From assembly GCF_020177595.1 (NCBI RefSeq), contig NZ_JAHTBL010000004.1:165001-229000 (forward strand): a DNA stretch of 64,000 nt. Direction: 5' to 3'. The notes below the pieces were generated by a model. The model made no database searches. It was not told the origin of the DNA and saw only the letters and a program-made list of their open reading frames with translations. Position 1 is the stretch's first letter. Every line of letters starts with the position of its first letter. Both the position numbers and the translations under genes were made by a program. The stretch comes from Cognatishimia sp. MH4019 (GTDB lineage Bacteria; Pseudomonadota; Alphaproteobacteria; Rhodobacterales; Rhodobacteraceae). This document shows positions 1 through 9,759 of this stretch, one piece after another.

Positions 1-209
1 TTCCGCAAAGGTGAAATGACGAGCCCCGCCAAAAGCAGTTGCAGCGCGATGAGCCCGTATTCGTGTTCCAACACCTTCACAGGCTCAGGCCCAAGCCCGC
101 CCGTCAGGCCCAAATAGAACAGCCCACCCGCCGGGATCAGCCCTACTATATATATAGGCCACGCTGGGAGCCGGCGCGCGGCTCCGTTTATGGTGTCGGT
201 CAGGGTCAA
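1..209 (-). CDS. msrQ: MsrQ heme-binding membrane subunit, 5' part only
   Basis: This is the N-terminal part (about 69 residues) of the quinol-linked, heme-binding membrane protein that feeds electrons to the periplasmic methionine sulfoxide reductase MsrP; the rest lies beyond the window edge. Read from a TTG at 209, the protein starts [20 protein letters not shown], then a hydrophobic first helix, then [14 protein letters not shown], a stretch typical of MsrQ, and the start of a second helix. The TTG overlaps the msrP stop codon (TTGA), which fits translational coupling. There is no ATG, so the gene is easily missed. Identity rests on this motif and on the msrP neighbour. Confidence 0.85.
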   Translation of the reverse strand, partial: MTLTDTINGAARRLPAWPIYIVGLIPAGGLFYLGLTGGLGPEPVKVLEHEYGLIALQLLLAGLVISPLR

Positions 210-1108
210 ATGAACGTCGTCAGATCCATGCCCTCGTAAAGGGACGCGACCTCGTCTTCATACCCGTTGAACATCAGCGTCGGCTGACGCTTGGCAAACA
301 GGCCCCCACCGATCACACGCTCCGTCGCTTGCGACCAGCGCGGGTGATCCACGTTCGGGTTCACATTACTATAGAAGCCATATTCGCGCGGGTTGGCCTG
401 GTTCCAGCTGGCAAAGGGTTCTTCATCGGTCAGCGTGATCCGCACAATCGACTTGATCGACTTGAAGCCATACTTCCACGGAACCACCAAACGAATGGGC
501 GCGCCATTCTGGTTGGGCATCGGTTTGCCGTACAGACCAGTGGCCACCATGGTCAGCGGGTGCATTGCCTCGTCCAGGCGCAGACCTTCGCGGTAGGGCC
601 AATCCAGAACGGGGAACGCGACGCCACGCATCTCGTCAGGGCGATAGGCGGTTTCGAACGCAACATATTTGGCGCCAGACTGCACGCCGACCTTTTCCAG
701 CAGATCAGCCAGTTCAAAACCGTTCCACGGCACGACCATCGACCATGCCTCGACACAGCGGAAACGGTAGATGCGTTCTTCGACGGTCATGCCGTCCATC
801 ACCTGCTCGAACGAATAGGTGCCGGGGTTGTCGACCATGCCGTCGATCTCGATCGACCACGGCTGGGTGGTCAGCGCACTCGCGTAACGCGCAGGATCAT
901 CCTTGCCGGTGCCGAATTCATAGAAGTTGCAGTAATTGGTGATGTCTTCAAAACTGTTCGGAACAAGCTCTTCCGCCATCGCGGGACTGGCAATTGTGCC
1001 CGCCACCCCAGCCGCAGCCGCACCAGCGATCAACTGACGCCGGTTCAGAAACACCGCTTCGGGCGTCACATCATTATACGTAAGGTCGTTCTTCCAGCGT
1101 CCAGCCAT
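206..1108 (-). CDS. msrP: MsrP, periplasmic protein-methionine-sulfoxide reductase catalytic subunit
   Basis: Molybdopterin-dependent reductase that repairs oxidised methionines in periplasmic proteins, with MsrQ as electron donor. The product has 300 residues. It carries a twin-arginine signal (NRRQLIAG, Arg 23-24, then an Ala/Gly-rich hydrophobic stretch ending SPAMA), so it should be exported folded by Tat. The motif [14 protein letters not shown] contains the conserved Cys expected to bind molybdenum, and [14 protein letters not shown] is typical of the sulfite-oxidase/YedY fold. I chose the ATG at 1108 because AAGGA lies 9 bases upstream and the family usually starts close to WKNDLT; an ATG at 1138 is the alternative. 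msrQ follows with overlap. Confidence 0.93.
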   Translation of the reverse strand: MAGRWKNDLTYNDVTPEAVFLNRRQLIAGAAAAGVAGTIASPAMAEELVPNSFEDITNYCNFYEFGTGKDDPARYASALTTQPWSIEIDGMVDNPGTYSFEQVMDGMTVEERIYRFRCVEAWSMVVPWNGFELADLLEKVGVQSGAKYVAFETAYRPDEMRGVAFPVLDWPYREGLRLDEAMHPLTMVATGLYGKPMPNQNGAPIRLVVPWKYGFKSIKSIVRITLTDEEPFASWNQANPREYGFYSNVNPNVDHPRWSQATERVIGGGLFAKRQPTLMFNGYEDEVASLYEGMDLTTFI

Positions 1109-1177
1109 TGGGTCCGTTCCTTTGTTTTGCTCACTCATAGATAAGAGTGTGTCAAAACCAAGCCAAACCAACTGTCC

Positions 1178-2674
1178 TCACGAAGCTGTGGTCGCACTGT
1201 AACTTGGATAAATCTCGTTCATCGGGACGGAACGGCCATTGGGTTGAACCAGCCGCACATGGCGGCGGCGCATCAGGCGAGGTTCGGCCACGCCGACAGA
1301 ATGAGCAATCGTCTCGACCTCTTTGGTGATTTCCTTGGCATAGCGCGCGACGCGCTTGTATTTCTCCTCAACAACCAGACCCTTCTGAAAACGCGGGTCA
1401 TGGGTGGTGATACCCGTGGGGCATGTGTTCTTGTTGCACTTCAAAGCCTGAATGCAGCCAAGCGCAAACATGAAGCCGCGCGCGCTGGTCACAAAATCCG
1501 CCCCCGCCGCCATGGCCCAAGCGATATCGCCGGGGTTTACCAACTTGCCAGACGCGACAAGTCGGATGCGGTCTTTCAGTCCGAACTCATCGCGCAGGTT
1601 CGCGACCAGGGGCAGTCCCTCGCGGATTGGCATCCCGACCAGATCAATCAACGGCATCGGTGCGGCCCCTGTGCCACCCTCGCCCCCATCCAGCGTAATA
1701 AAGTCAGGCGCGCTGTCATCACCCCGCGCCTTGATGGCCATAAATAAGTCGCGGAACGGCTCTTCCGCCCCAACAACCGTTTTGATCCCGACAGGTTTAC
1801 CCGTGACCTCGCGCACATGGGCGATGAAATCGAGAAGGTCTTCCCAATCATCCACCTCCGCATGACGGTTCGGAGAAATACTGTCCGCCCCCTGCGCAAT
1901 CCCGCGGATCTTGGCAATCTCTGGCGTGATCTTCTCGCCGGGAAGAATCCCACCTTTGCCAGGCTTGGCCCCTTGGGCGAGCTTAATCTCAAACATCCGC
2001 ACCTGAGTATGCGCTGCAACCTCGCGCAGCTTGCTGTCATCCAGATTTCCGTCGTCGTCACGCACGCCGTATTTGGCGGTGCCAATCTGAAAAACGATGT
2101 CGCAGCCGCCTTCCAGATGAAACGGAGAGAGCCCACCCTCGCCTGTATTCATCCAGACACCCGCCTCTTTGCAGCCCCGGCTCAAAGCCTGAACAGCAGG
2201 TTTTGAGATGGCGCCATAGGACATGCCCGAGAGATTGAAGATGGACATAGCGGTATAGGGCATCCGCGTACCTGCGCCAATCACCACCGGCTCGGTCGAG
2301 GCGAACTGATCGTCGAGCGGTGGAAACGCAGCGTTCACAAATAAGGGCGTGCCGACAACGCTCAGGTTGCGCGTCGATCCAAACGCCACCGTATTCCCAT
2401 GCCCTTCGCCCGCGCGCTTGACCCATTCGCGTTGTGCACGATTGAACGGCAATTCCTCGCGATCCATCGCAAAGAAATACTGGCGGAAAAATTCGCCCAA
2501 TGTGCTGAACAACCCCCGAAAGCGTCCAAGCACCGGATAGTTGCGCCGGATCGCATCTTCGGTCTGGGTGCGGTCGATGATAAACAAGACAAGCGCCACC
2601 AAAGTGACGACCCCGATTACAGCGACAAAAGCCACCGCCAGAGCTTCCAACAGATATCCAGCCCAACTCATCAT
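1178..2674 (-). CDS. FMN-binding glutamate synthase family protein
   Basis: The product of about 498 residues resembles the central and FMN domains of the large glutamate synthase subunit but lacks the glutaminase domain. An N-terminal hydrophobic segment (SWAGYLLEALAVAFVAVIGVV and on) suggests membrane attachment. The body has the TIM-barrel features SGMSYGAIS, GEGGLSP, LDGGEGGTGAAP and a cysteine motif CNKNTCPTG that in the family belongs to the Fe-S region. Stand-alone proteins of this family are common, but their substrate is usually not established, so I assign no reaction. AGGAGG lies 8 bases before the ATG at 2674; another ATG follows immediately. msrP lies downstream on the same strand after about 70 bases. 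Confidence 0.85.
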   Translation of the reverse strand: MMSWAGYLLEALAVAFVAVIGVVTLVALVLFIIDRTQTEDAIRRNYPVLGRFRGLFSTLGEFFRQYFFAMDREELPFNRAQREWVKRAGEGHGNTVAFGSTRNLSVVGTPLFVNAAFPPLDDQFASTEPVVIGAGTRMPYTAMSIFNLSGMSYGAISKPAVQALSRGCKEAGVWMNTGEGGLSPFHLEGGCDIVFQIGTAKYGVRDDDGNLDDSKLREVAAHTQVRMFEIKLAQGAKPGKGGILPGEKITPEIAKIRGIAQGADSISPNRHAEVDDWEDLLDFIAHVREVTGKPVGIKTVVGAEEPFRDLFMAIKARGDDSAPDFITLDGGEGGTGAAPMPLIDLVGMPIREGLPLVANLRDEFGLKDRIRLVASGKLVNPGDIAWAMAAGADFVTSARGFMFALGCIQALKCNKNTCPTGITTHDPRFQKGLVVEEKYKRVARYAKEITKEVETIAHSVGVAEPRLMRRRHVRLVQPNGRSVPMNEIYPSYSATTAS

Positions 2675-2921
2675 CGTTTTATCCTCCTGAGTGCTGATGA
2701 ACCTTGGGCAAGGCGGTACGTCAGCACAAGCAGGCTCACAGATCCTCAACTATTTTTTATTGGAAATCGAAAAACGCCCCTGCTTAGGGGAACCGACTGC
2801 CATGACAAGGTACAGCTTTCCGCAAATGGCAAGGTTTTGCGCATTTTCTTTCGCAAACGGCTCTCTAACTCTCACTCATCAGCGCGGGATGGACCTGCGC
2901 TTTTTCTTAGGAGACTAATTG

Positions 2922-3407
2922 ATGCTACGCAGAACTTTCGTCGCACTGACAGCCGCCACCATGATCGCCGCCCCTGCCTGGGCCGGCTCCATGAAGAAAG
3001 ACATCGTGGATACCGCCGCTGGCGCAGGCTCGTTCGAGACACTTCTCGCCGCAGCCACCGCAGCCGAGCTGGTCGACACGCTCAAAGGCGAAGGCCCTTT
3101 CACCGTTTTCGCCCCCACCGATGAAGCATTTGCAGCGCTGCCCGAAGGGACTGTTGAGTCTCTTCTCGAGCCCGAGAACAAGGATCAGCTGACCGCGATC
3201 CTCACCTATCACGTCGTGCCCGGAAAAGTCATGTCGACCGACCTGAGCAATGGTATGGAAGCCGAAACCTTGAACGGTGCCGCCGTGACCATCATGACCG
3301 AAGATGGCGTCACGGTGCAGGACGCCTCCGTTGTGACGGCTGACATCGAAGCATCGAACGGCGTGATCCACGTCATCGACAGCGTGATCCTGCCGCCGGA
3401 GAGCTAA
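2922..3407 (+). CDS. Secreted fasciclin (FAS1) domain protein
   Basis: A 161-residue exported protein: a signal peptide ([21 protein letters not shown], cut after AWA) followed by one FAS1 domain. Family hallmarks are visible: [33 protein letters not shown] and [14 protein letters not shown] (the H1, middle and H2 blocks). FAS1 domains mediate adhesion or matrix contacts; the bacterial role is generally unknown. The ATG at 2922 is preceded by GGAG at 8 bases. The gene is monocistronic: the upstream neighbour is divergent and a strong terminator follows. Confidence 0.92.
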   Translation: MLRRTFVALTAATMIAAPAWAGSMKKDIVDTAAGAGSFETLLAAATAAELVDTLKGEGPFTVFAPTDEAFAALPEGTVESLLEPENKDQLTAILTYHVVPGKVMSTDLSNGMEAETLNGAAVTIMTEDGVTVQDASVVTADIEASNGVIHVIDSVILPPES

Positions 3408-3433
3408 GCTCCAGCGACGCAACGCACATTGCA

Positions 3434-3468
3434 AAGGCCCCGAAGCACAGCGCTCCGGGGCCTTTTTT
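3434..3468 (+). terminator. Rho-independent terminator after the fasciclin gene
   Basis: GGCCCCG at about 3437 pairs with CGGGGCC at about 3457 around the loop AAGCACAGCGCTC, followed by six T. It lies 30 bases after the fasciclin stop. Confidence 0.85.
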
Positions 3469-3498
3469 CATTTCGCTTTTTTCAAATATCCCGGGGGT

Positions 3499-3517
3499 GC
3501 GGGGGCAGAGCCCCCGC
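3499..3517. repeat. GC-rich palindromic intergenic element
   Basis: GCGGGGGC-AGA-GCCCCCGC forms a perfect 8-bp stem with a 3-base loop, preceded by TTTCAAATATCCCGGGGGT. It sits between the convergent ends of the fasciclin gene and clpB. Its form is that of dispersed GC-rich palindromes often seen between genes in this order; there is no T-run, so it is not a classical terminator. Confidence 0.5.
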
Positions 3518-3609
3518 CGGGCGACGCGGCGCAACACCTTACAAGACGACCGCTTTCGGTGATTTTTCAAATCACCTGGCGCTTGAACGGTACTCACAAA
3601 CGAGTGCCG

Positions 3610-6225
3610 TTAATGAACCACGGCATCCTCGGGTGGCTGTCGGTTGCTCGACGCAACACGGTCGCCGATCAGCAATCCATCTGCTCCGGCGGATACGGTC
3701 ACGGTATCGCCATCTTTTACATCCCCAGACAACAGCATTTCTGCCAACGGGTTCTGCAAAGCACGCTGGATCACACGCTTGAGCGGACGGGCACCGAAAA
3801 CCGGGTCATAGCCCTCCTCGGCCATCCAGACCTTGGCACTTTCCTCAAGCTCCAACGTAATCTTGCGCCCCGCCAAGCGAGAGGTAAGCCGTTGCAACTG
3901 AATATCCACGATCCCCGCCATGTCTTCGCGGGCAAGGCGATCAAAGATGATCGTCTCATCCAGACGGTTCAGGAACTCTGGCCGGAAATGTGCGCGGACG
4001 GCGTCCATCACATCACGCCGGGCACCGCTGGGATCCGCGCCATCGGGCAATTGGCTCAGGCTTTGCGCCCCAAGGTTGGATGTCAACACGATCAGCGTCT
4101 GCTTGAAGTCCACCGTGCGGCCCTGACCATCGGTCAGCACGCCATCATCCAGCACTTGCAACAGCACGTTGAACACATCCGGGTGCGCTTTCTCGACCTC
4201 GTCAAACAAGACGACCTGATACGGACGCCGCCGCACAGCTTCGGTCAGCACGCCCCCTTCATCATAGCCCACATAGCCCGGAGGGGCGCCGATCAGACGC
4301 GCAACCGCGTGTTTCTCCATGAACTCCGACATATCAATGCGCACCATCGCGCTGTCATCATCAAACAGAAACTCTGCGACAGCCTTTGTCAGCTCGGTCT
4401 TACCGACGCCGGTTGGCCCAAGAAACAGGAATGAGCCCAACGGTCGGTTCTCGTCATTCAGCCCCGCGCGTGCACGGCGCACGGCATTGGCCACAGCCGT
4501 CACAGCCTGACTTTGACCGATCACACGATTGCCGATCTGCTCTTCCATGCGCAGCAGCTTTTCGCGCTCGCCTTCCAGCATCTTGGCGGTCGGAATACCC
4601 GTCCACCGCTCCACAACGCTGGCGATCTGTTCCGGCCGCACGGCCTCTTCGACCATGACCTCATCGCCTTGGTCCTCCGCCGTTTCCAGCTTCTTCTCAA
4701 GCTCGGGGATCACGCCGTATGACAACTCACCGGCCTTTGCCAGATTGCTTTCGCGCTTGGCGATATCCAGCTCGGCCCGCGCACGGTCCAACTGTTCTTT
4801 CAAATCGCGCGCAGACGCCAGCTTGTCGCGCTCGGATTGCCATTGGGCGGTCATCTCGCTTGAGCGCTCTTGAAGGTCAGACAAGTCTTTCTCCAACGTC
4901 TCAAGCCGATCCTTGGAGGCCGCATCATCCTCAAGCCGCAACGCTTCCGCTTCGATCTGCTTTTGCAAGATCTCACGGTCCAGCGCGTCCAGTTCTTCGG
5001 GTTTGCTGTCGACCTCCATCCGCAATCGCGACGCGGCTTCATCAACCAGATCAATCGCCTTATCGGGCAGGAACCGATCAGTGATGTAGCGGTGGCTCAA
5101 AGTTGATGCCGCAACCAACGCGCTGTCGGAAATCCGCACGCCGTGGTGCAGCTCGTATTTCTCCTTGATGCCCCGCAGGATCGAGATCGTGTCCTCGACC
5201 GTCGGCTCCTCCACCATCACAGGTTGGAAGCGTCGCGCCAAAGCCGCGTCTTTTTCGACATATTTGCGGTACTCATCCAGCGTGGTCGCGCCAACGCAAT
5301 GCAACTCGCCCCGCGCAAGCGCAGGTTTCAGCAGGTTCGACGCATCCATCGCGCCATCGGTTTTGCCCGCACCGACAAGCGTGTGCATCTCGTCAATGAA
5401 CAGAATGATTTCGCCCGCGGCGGCCGTGACTTCGGACAGGATCGCTTTCAAACGCTCCTCAAACTCGCCCCGGTATTTCGCACCGGCAATCAGCGCGCCC
5501 ATATCCAGAGCCATGAGGCGCTTGTTGCGCAAAGATTCAGGCACGTCACCGTTGATGATGCGCAAGGCCAAGCCTTCGGCAATCGCGGTCTTACCAACGC
5601 CCGGCTCACCGATCAGAACAGGGTTGTTCTTGGTGCGGCGCGACAGCACCTGCATCGTCCGGCGAATTTCCTCGTCGCGCCCGATGATCGGGTCGATCCG
5701 GCCTTCCTCGGCCCGCGCGGTCAGATCCTGCGCATATTTCTTCAGCGCGTCATAGCCTTCCTCGGCCGAGGCCGTATCCGCTGTGCGCCCTTTGCGAATA
5801 TCGTTGATCGCTTCATTCAAGGACTGCGCCGAAACGGCCCCCGCCTCCAACGCCTCGCGCGCTTTGGATTTGACCAATGCCAGCGCCATCAGCATCCGCT
5901 CGACCGGCACGAAACTATCGCCCGCTTTCTTTGCGATCTTTTCGGCCTGGGCCAGCACTTTGGCGGTGGATTGGTCCAGATAGGTCTGGCCCGCATCCCC
6001 CGTCACCTTTGGCATCTTGGCCAAGGCAAGATCGACGGCTTCCAGCACACGCTCAGGCGCACCGCCAGCCCGTTTGATCAGGTTGCTTGCAAGCCCCTGA
6101 TCGTCATCCATCAATGCTTTCAACAGGTGTTCGGGCGTCATCCGTTGATGACTGTCCCGCATGGCGATCGTCTGGGCGGCCTGAATAAAGCCGCGCGACC
6201 GCTCGGTGAACTTCTCCAAGTTCAT
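3610..6225 (-). CDS. clpB: ClpB ATP-dependent disaggregase
   Basis: Hexameric AAA+ chaperone that works with DnaK/DnaJ/GrpE to dissolve protein aggregates in the cytoplasm. At 871 residues it has the family length. Seen in order: the N-terminal Clp repeat domain ([18 protein letters not shown]), the first AAA+ module with Walker [14 protein letters not shown] and Walker [14 protein letters not shown], the long coiled-coil middle domain (about 400-530, rich in Glu/Lys/Arg), the second AAA+ module with [14 protein letters not shown] and [13 protein letters not shown], and the C-terminal D2-small domain ([24 protein letters not shown]). GGAGAG lies before the ATG. A heat-shock promoter candidate lies 80-110 bases upstream. 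Confidence 0.98.
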   Translation of the reverse strand: MNLEKFTERSRGFIQAAQTIAMRDSHQRMTPEHLLKALMDDDQGLASNLIKRAGGAPERVLEAVDLALAKMPKVTGDAGQTYLDQSTAKVLAQAEKIAKKAGDSFVPVERMLMALALVKSKAREALEAGAVSAQSLNEAINDIRKGRTADTASAEEGYDALKKYAQDLTARAEEGRIDPIIGRDEEIRRTMQVLSRRTKNNPVLIGEPGVGKTAIAEGLALRIINGDVPESLRNKRLMALDMGALIAGAKYRGEFEERLKAILSEVTAAAGEIILFIDEMHTLVGAGKTDGAMDASNLLKPALARGELHCVGATTLDEYRKYVEKDAALARRFQPVMVEEPTVEDTISILRGIKEKYELHHGVRISDSALVAASTLSHRYITDRFLPDKAIDLVDEAASRLRMEVDSKPEELDALDREILQKQIEAEALRLEDDAASKDRLETLEKDLSDLQERSSEMTAQWQSERDKLASARDLKEQLDRARAELDIAKRESNLAKAGELSYGVIPELEKKLETAEDQGDEVMVEEAVRPEQIASVVERWTGIPTAKMLEGEREKLLRMEEQIGNRVIGQSQAVTAVANAVRRARAGLNDENRPLGSFLFLGPTGVGKTELTKAVAEFLFDDDSAMVRIDMSEFMEKHAVARLIGAPPGYVGYDEGGVLTEAVRRRPYQVVLFDEVEKAHPDVFNVLLQVLDDGVLTDGQGRTVDFKQTLIVLTSNLGAQSLSQLPDGADPSGARRDVMDAVRAHFRPEFLNRLDETIIFDRLAREDMAGIVDIQLQRLTSRLAGRKITLELEESAKVWMAEEGYDPVFGARPLKRVIQRALQNPLAEMLLSGDVKDGDTVTVSAGADGLLIGDRVASSNRQPPEDAVVH

Positions 6226-6303
6226 AAGCTCTCTCCTTTTTTAAGCGTCCCGGATTTGGCGCACCCGACTTCGCGGCATACCCCAGCAAGGACCTTGTCA
6301 AAT

Positions 6304-6332
6304 AAATGGGAGGCGATACCGCCCGCTTCAAG
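6304..6332 (-). promoter_or_regulatory. Candidate RpoH (sigma-32) promoter of clpB
   Basis: On the minus strand CTTGAA (6332-6327) is followed after 17 bases by CCATTT (6309-6304), matching the alphaproteobacterial heat-shock pattern of CTTG at -35 and a C/CCAT-T -10. The start would be near 6297, giving a leader of about 70 bases before the clpB ATG. clpB is a standard RpoH target. Confidence 0.6.
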
Positions 6333-6433
6333 ACGCATCTTCACGCACAGGGAACAAATTCGTGATTTCCCCGTTTAATCCGTAGGTTCCGCCCCATTTA
6401 GATAAAAGCAAACAGGACCCAAAGAGGTGCAAC

Positions 6434-6742
6434 ATGAGCAGTAAACGTACAGAGATTTCCGAACTGATCTACAACCCTGTCGAGACCGCGTTCGAGGCGA
6501 TCGTCACGATCCACGACGGCCCGGTCACCGCACGCTATGCCGCCAGCCTGAAAGCCCCGCTGAATGCGTCCTTTGAGACGATCAGCGCAGGCATGATTGC
6601 GCGGGCACATAAACAACATCGCTCAGAAACGCCGGGGCTTCGGACCCGTCTTTTGGCCGATGGCGAAAGCCTGCCGGTGCCGCGCGCGCATCTTGCGCCG
6701 CTCAAGACCATGCTCGACAGCCTCTTCGCCCGCGCCGCCTGA
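6434..6742 (+). CDS. Conserved hypothetical protein, 102 residues
   Basis: A small soluble protein that I do not recognise. It begins MSSKRTEISELIYNPVETAF, has a beta-rich middle (AIVTIHDGPVTARYAASLKAP), then a helical part with basic residues and the sequence TPGLRTRLLADGESLPVPR. There is no signal peptide, membrane segment or Cys motif. GAGGTGCAAC precedes the ATG, a plausible ribosome site. It lies 63 bases before pyrF on the same strand, so it could be co-transcribed; composition and codon use match its neighbours, supporting a real gene. Confidence 0.7.
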   Translation: MSSKRTEISELIYNPVETAFEAIVTIHDGPVTARYAASLKAPLNASFETISAGMIARAHKQHRSETPGLRTRLLADGESLPVPRAHLAPLKTMLDSLFARAA

Positions 6743-6805
6743 TCCCACTTGCGAAGGCGGACCGTTTGCGGCCATAGGAGTGGCACCGATCACAGGAGCC
6801 TCCCT

Positions 6806-7495
6806 ATGTCCGACGACCGCCTCATTGTTGCGCTTGATGTCCCCACAGCCATTGAGGGGTTGCAACTGGCCGAAGTGCTGAACGATGCCGTATCCTTCTA
6901 CAAAATCGGCTTGGGCATGCTGACCACGGGCGGGCTGGCACTGGCCAATGAGCTGAAACAAGATCACGGCAAGCGCATCTTTCTGGACATGAAGCTCTTT
7001 GATATCGGCGCCACGGTCGAGGCTGCAGTACGCGGGCTTGCGCAATTCGATCTGGATTTCCTGACAGTTCATGGTGACCCCCATGTGGTCCGCGCGGCAC
7101 AGATCGGCAAAGGCAACAAGGATACGAAAATCCTTGCGGTTACGATCCTGACATCGCTGGACCGCAGTGATCTAGATGCGAGCTGCCTGAAACCCGGTGA
7201 TGTGCAGGACCTCGTGTTGGAACGTGCCGCCAATGCCCTGAATGCCGGGGCCGACGGTTTGATCGCCTCCCCACAAGAAGCGGCCCTGATCCGGGCCTTG
7301 CCCGAAGCCAAGGGAAAGCTGATCGTAACGCCTGGTGTGCGCCCGGCAGGTGCCGCCCTTGGCGATCAAAAGCGCGTTGCGACCCCTGCACAGGCCATCA
7401 CCGATGGCGCGGATCACATCGTGGTCGGACGCCCGATCTGGCAGGCCTCCAGCCCCAAATCCGCCGCCGAGGCCGTTCTGGCCGAATTACCCTGA
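6806..7495 (+). CDS. pyrF: Orotidine 5'-phosphate decarboxylase
   Basis: Last step of UMP synthesis: decarboxylates OMP to UMP. The 229-residue protein has the short bacterial type I form. Visible motifs: RLIVALDVP at the N-terminus, the catalytic charge network in FLDMKLFDIGATV (Asp-Lys...Asp), TVHGDPHVV, LTSLDRSDL and the phosphate loop TPGVRPAGAALGDQKRV followed by DHIVVGRPIWQA. The ATG at 6806 follows AGGAG at about 7 bases. No pyrimidine neighbours are present. Confidence 0.97.
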   Translation: MSDDRLIVALDVPTAIEGLQLAEVLNDAVSFYKIGLGMLTTGGLALANELKQDHGKRIFLDMKLFDIGATVEAAVRGLAQFDLDFLTVHGDPHVVRAAQIGKGNKDTKILAVTILTSLDRSDLDASCLKPGDVQDLVLERAANALNAGADGLIASPQEAALIRALPEAKGKLIVTPGVRPAGAALGDQKRVATPAQAITDGADHIVVGRPIWQASSPKSAAEAVLAELP

Positions 7496-7833
7496 ACCAA
7501 CCGCACATTTCGTGAATTCTCCGTCAAAGCGCATGGGCACTTCGCCCCAACGCTTCGGGAGACGCGCCCCTTTCTGCTAAACAACAATCATCTCGAAAGG
7601 CCTGTCGCCGTCCCAGCGCAAGGCTACGAGTCATACCTTTGCGGAGGCTCTCGCGACTTCTCCCGGCCCATGAAACATGCCTCCCTCATGTTCGAAGCGC
7701 TCCGCACTCCGCCCGCGCGGCACCGCTTTTTTCAGACGGTGCCGCCGGGTTCGGACCAAGGCGCGCGCGGTGCAATCAGGTTTTCTTTATAATCTGTCCT
7801 TATGCTCCGCGCGCCTTAATGAAAGAGATCGCC
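7496..7833. other. 338-base intergenic region with a hairpin and a possible promoter
   Basis: No gene is supported here. It contains a 9-bp perfect stem, GCGGCACCG and CGGTGCCGC at 7717-7745, with a T-rich loop (CTTTTTTCAGA), and a TATAAT at 7788-7793 suited to be a -10 box for the downstream membrane protein; no convincing -35 is seen. Open frames running through it lack ribosome sites. Confidence 0.4.
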
Positions 7834-8544
7834 ATGACAGATGCCAAAGCCAATAACGCCCTCGTTCTTTCCTTTTTGACGGTGCGCAAGGCACTGGGCT
7901 ATCTGGGGCTGGCCTTGCCCGCTGTGCTGATCGGCTACGGCCTTGCGATCAACGGCCAGATCGAGGATTCAGTCAGCGCGTTTTACTACACCGGCATGGG
8001 CGATGTATTCGTCGGCACGCTTTTCGCGATTGGCGTTTTTCTTTTTGCCTATAAAGGCTACCCCCCCGAACCCGGAGAGGTCATCTCGGATCGCTGGGTC
8101 TCTCAGGTTGCGGGGATAGGCGCGATTGTCACGGCCTTGTTCCCGACGCCCATCGACACGCAGATCGACTGCGAAACGGTTGCGTGCTTAGTGACCGGTT
8201 TCGCTGCCTCGAACCTTCATTACGCAGGGGCGGCGGCGTTCTTTCTGGCTATCGCAGTGTTTTGTCTGGTTCTGTTCACCCGCTCGGCGCCGGGCACCAA
8301 GCCCGACTTTGAAAAGCGCCGCGCGAACGCCGTATATCGGTGGTGCGGAATTACGATCTTGGCCGCCCTTGGCGGCTTGGCAACAGCCTTTCTGCTGGTC
8401 GATGACGGCTCCGCACTGGACACTCAACTCGACGCCATCAACATCGTGTTCTGGCTGGAGACAGTTGCGATTGGCGCCTTCGCCATTGCCTGGCTGGTCA
8501 AAGGCGAGACATTGCACGGCTTTTTCGGGATCAGCCCTGATTGA
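7834..8544 (+). CDS. Integral membrane protein of unknown function
   Basis: A 236-residue protein with about six hydrophobic helices, not assigned to a family with confidence; the layout (short loops, FYYTGMGDVFVG, FALLV-like helices) recalls DUF998-type membrane proteins. Between helices 4 and 5 is a charged loop with FEKRRANAVYR. Two cysteines (DCETVACLV) lie in a non-cytoplasmic-looking loop and could form a disulfide. I chose the ATG at 7834 because AAGAG lies 7 bases upstream; an in-frame ATG at 7819 is possible. The 3' end overlaps the convergent NfeD-like gene by 14 bases. Confidence 0.75.
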   Translation: MTDAKANNALVLSFLTVRKALGYLGLALPAVLIGYGLAINGQIEDSVSAFYYTGMGDVFVGTLFAIGVFLFAYKGYPPEPGEVISDRWVSQVAGIGAIVTALFPTPIDTQIDCETVACLVTGFAASNLHYAGAAAFFLAIAVFCLVLFTRSAPGTKPDFEKRRANAVYRWCGITILAALGGLATAFLLVDDGSALDTQLDAINIVFWLETVAIGAFAIAWLVKGETLHGFFGISPD

Positions 8545-8815
8545 TATCCGTATCGAATGTCTTCACCTGACCAGTTTTCAGCGCAAAGACCTTGCGCAAC
8601 ACCAGCCACGCAATCAGTGAGACGGATGCGAAGATCACAAGCGCCATCGCGATGGACCCGCCCACAAGCGCAGGGCCACCGATCAGCAACAGGACCGCGA
8701 TGACACCCGCACCAATGGCGAAGCCCAGAAGGACAAAAGCGGGGGCAAGGATCTCAAGGATACCCAGCACAAGAGCGGCAACCGCCCAGACCCACCATTC
8801 AAAAACCAAATCCAT
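8531..8815 (-). CDS. NfeD-family membrane protein (short form)
   Basis: A 94-residue protein with two or three hydrophobic helices (WWVWAVAALVLGILEILAPAFVLLGFAIGAG and following) and a short C-terminal tail; this is the NfeD-like/YbbK short form that lacks the serine protease domain and most of the OB-fold. Such proteins pair with SPFH proteins in membrane microdomain or quality-control complexes. Its ATG overlaps the stop of the upstream SPFH gene by one base (TGATG), so the two are translationally coupled, as usual for this pair. Confidence 0.85.
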   Translation of the reverse strand: MDLVFEWWVWAVAALVLGILEILAPAFVLLGFAIGAGVIAVLLLIGGPALVGGSIAMALVIFASVSLIAWLVLRKVFALKTGQVKTFDTDINQG

Positions 8816-9708
8816 CAGCCACGTCCTTTCAGCATATTGAACGCATTGCCGAACGCTTCGATCGCGTTGGCGGGTAGCACAATCGTGTTGGAGCCTTGGC
8901 TGCCCCCCAGCGCATTCAGCGACTCGACCTGTTTCAGCGCCACCTGATATTGCGCCGCTTCCAAGCCGTTCTCCGCAATCGCCGCAGCCACGACCTGGGT
9001 CGCATAAGCCTCCGCCTCGGCTTCAATCCGGCGTGCTTTGGCGGTTTGCTCAGCGGCATAAAGCTCGGCGTCCGCCGCCAACTCGACCGAGCGTTTGTTC
9101 CCTTCGGCTTTCGTCACTTCGGCACGACGCGCGCGTTCTGCGTTCAACTGCTGCATCATCGCATCGCGGGTCGCCTGATCGAGGTTCACATCGAGAATTT
9201 CGGCACGCGTCACCTCGATGCCCCAGTCATCCACCGCATCCTCAACCAGTGCCTTGATTTGCGTAATCAGTTGCGAACGGTTCGATTGCACCTCGTCCAG
9301 CTCCATTTTACCGATCTCGGCGCGCACGATACCGGCCACGGTTGTGGCAATGGCGGCATCCACATCGCGGATACGGTAAACCGTGCGCTCAGGCTCGGTG
9401 ATGCGATAAAACACGCTGGTTTCGACCTGCACCAGCACGTTGTCGACGGTGATCGCGTCTTGGCTGGCGTTTGGCAACTGCCGCTCAAGGATCGAGATTT
9501 TATGCGCCACCCGGTCCAGAAACGGGACGATAAAGTTGATGCCCGGCCCCAGAACCGATTTCAGGCGGCCAAAGCGTTCCACCACGAACTGCTCGGACTG
9601 CGGCACAATACGCACGCCCAGAACGATACAGACGATGATGAAGGCGGCGAGAACCAGCAAAAACAGGTTCTCACCCAGAAAGTTCAATAAAATCTGCTCG
9701 ATGTTCAT
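8815..9708 (-). CDS. qmcA: SPFH/Band 7 (stomatin-like, QmcA type) protein
   Basis: A membrane-anchored scaffold protein of 297 residues. One N-terminal hydrophobic helix (LFLLVLAAFIIVCIVLGVRIV) is followed by the band 7 domain (VPQSEQFVVERFGRLKSVLGPGINFIVPFLDRV), the stomatin block TSVFYRITEP, and a coiled-coil rich in Ala/Glu/Arg (RARRAEVTKAEGNKRS). The end (NTIVLPANAIEAFGNAF) is typical of QmcA/paraslipin proteins. It forms a two-gene operon with the NfeD-like gene. The exact role is not shown by sequence. Confidence 0.9.
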   Translation of the reverse strand: MNIEQILLNFLGENLFLLVLAAFIIVCIVLGVRIVPQSEQFVVERFGRLKSVLGPGINFIVPFLDRVAHKISILERQLPNASQDAITVDNVLVQVETSVFYRITEPERTVYRIRDVDAAIATTVAGIVRAEIGKMELDEVQSNRSQLITQIKALVEDAVDDWGIEVTRAEILDVNLDQATRDAMMQQLNAERARRAEVTKAEGNKRSVELAADAELYAAEQTAKARRIEAEAEAYATQVVAAAIAENGLEAAQYQVALKQVESLNALGGSQGSNTIVLPANAIEAFGNAFNMLKGRG

Positions 9709-9759
9709 AAGGGGGTCCCTCGGAATTTATGCCTCGTTACCCCCTCATATAAGCCGATT

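Noticed and set aside
39-239. 66-codon open frame on the plus strand
   Set aside because: It is antisense to msrQ and the end of msrP and has no ribosome site; the minus-strand frame shows clear MsrQ sequence.
2788-2815. GGAACC in the region upstream of the fasciclin gene as an EcfG promoter
   Set aside because: No CGTT-like -10 at a suitable distance.
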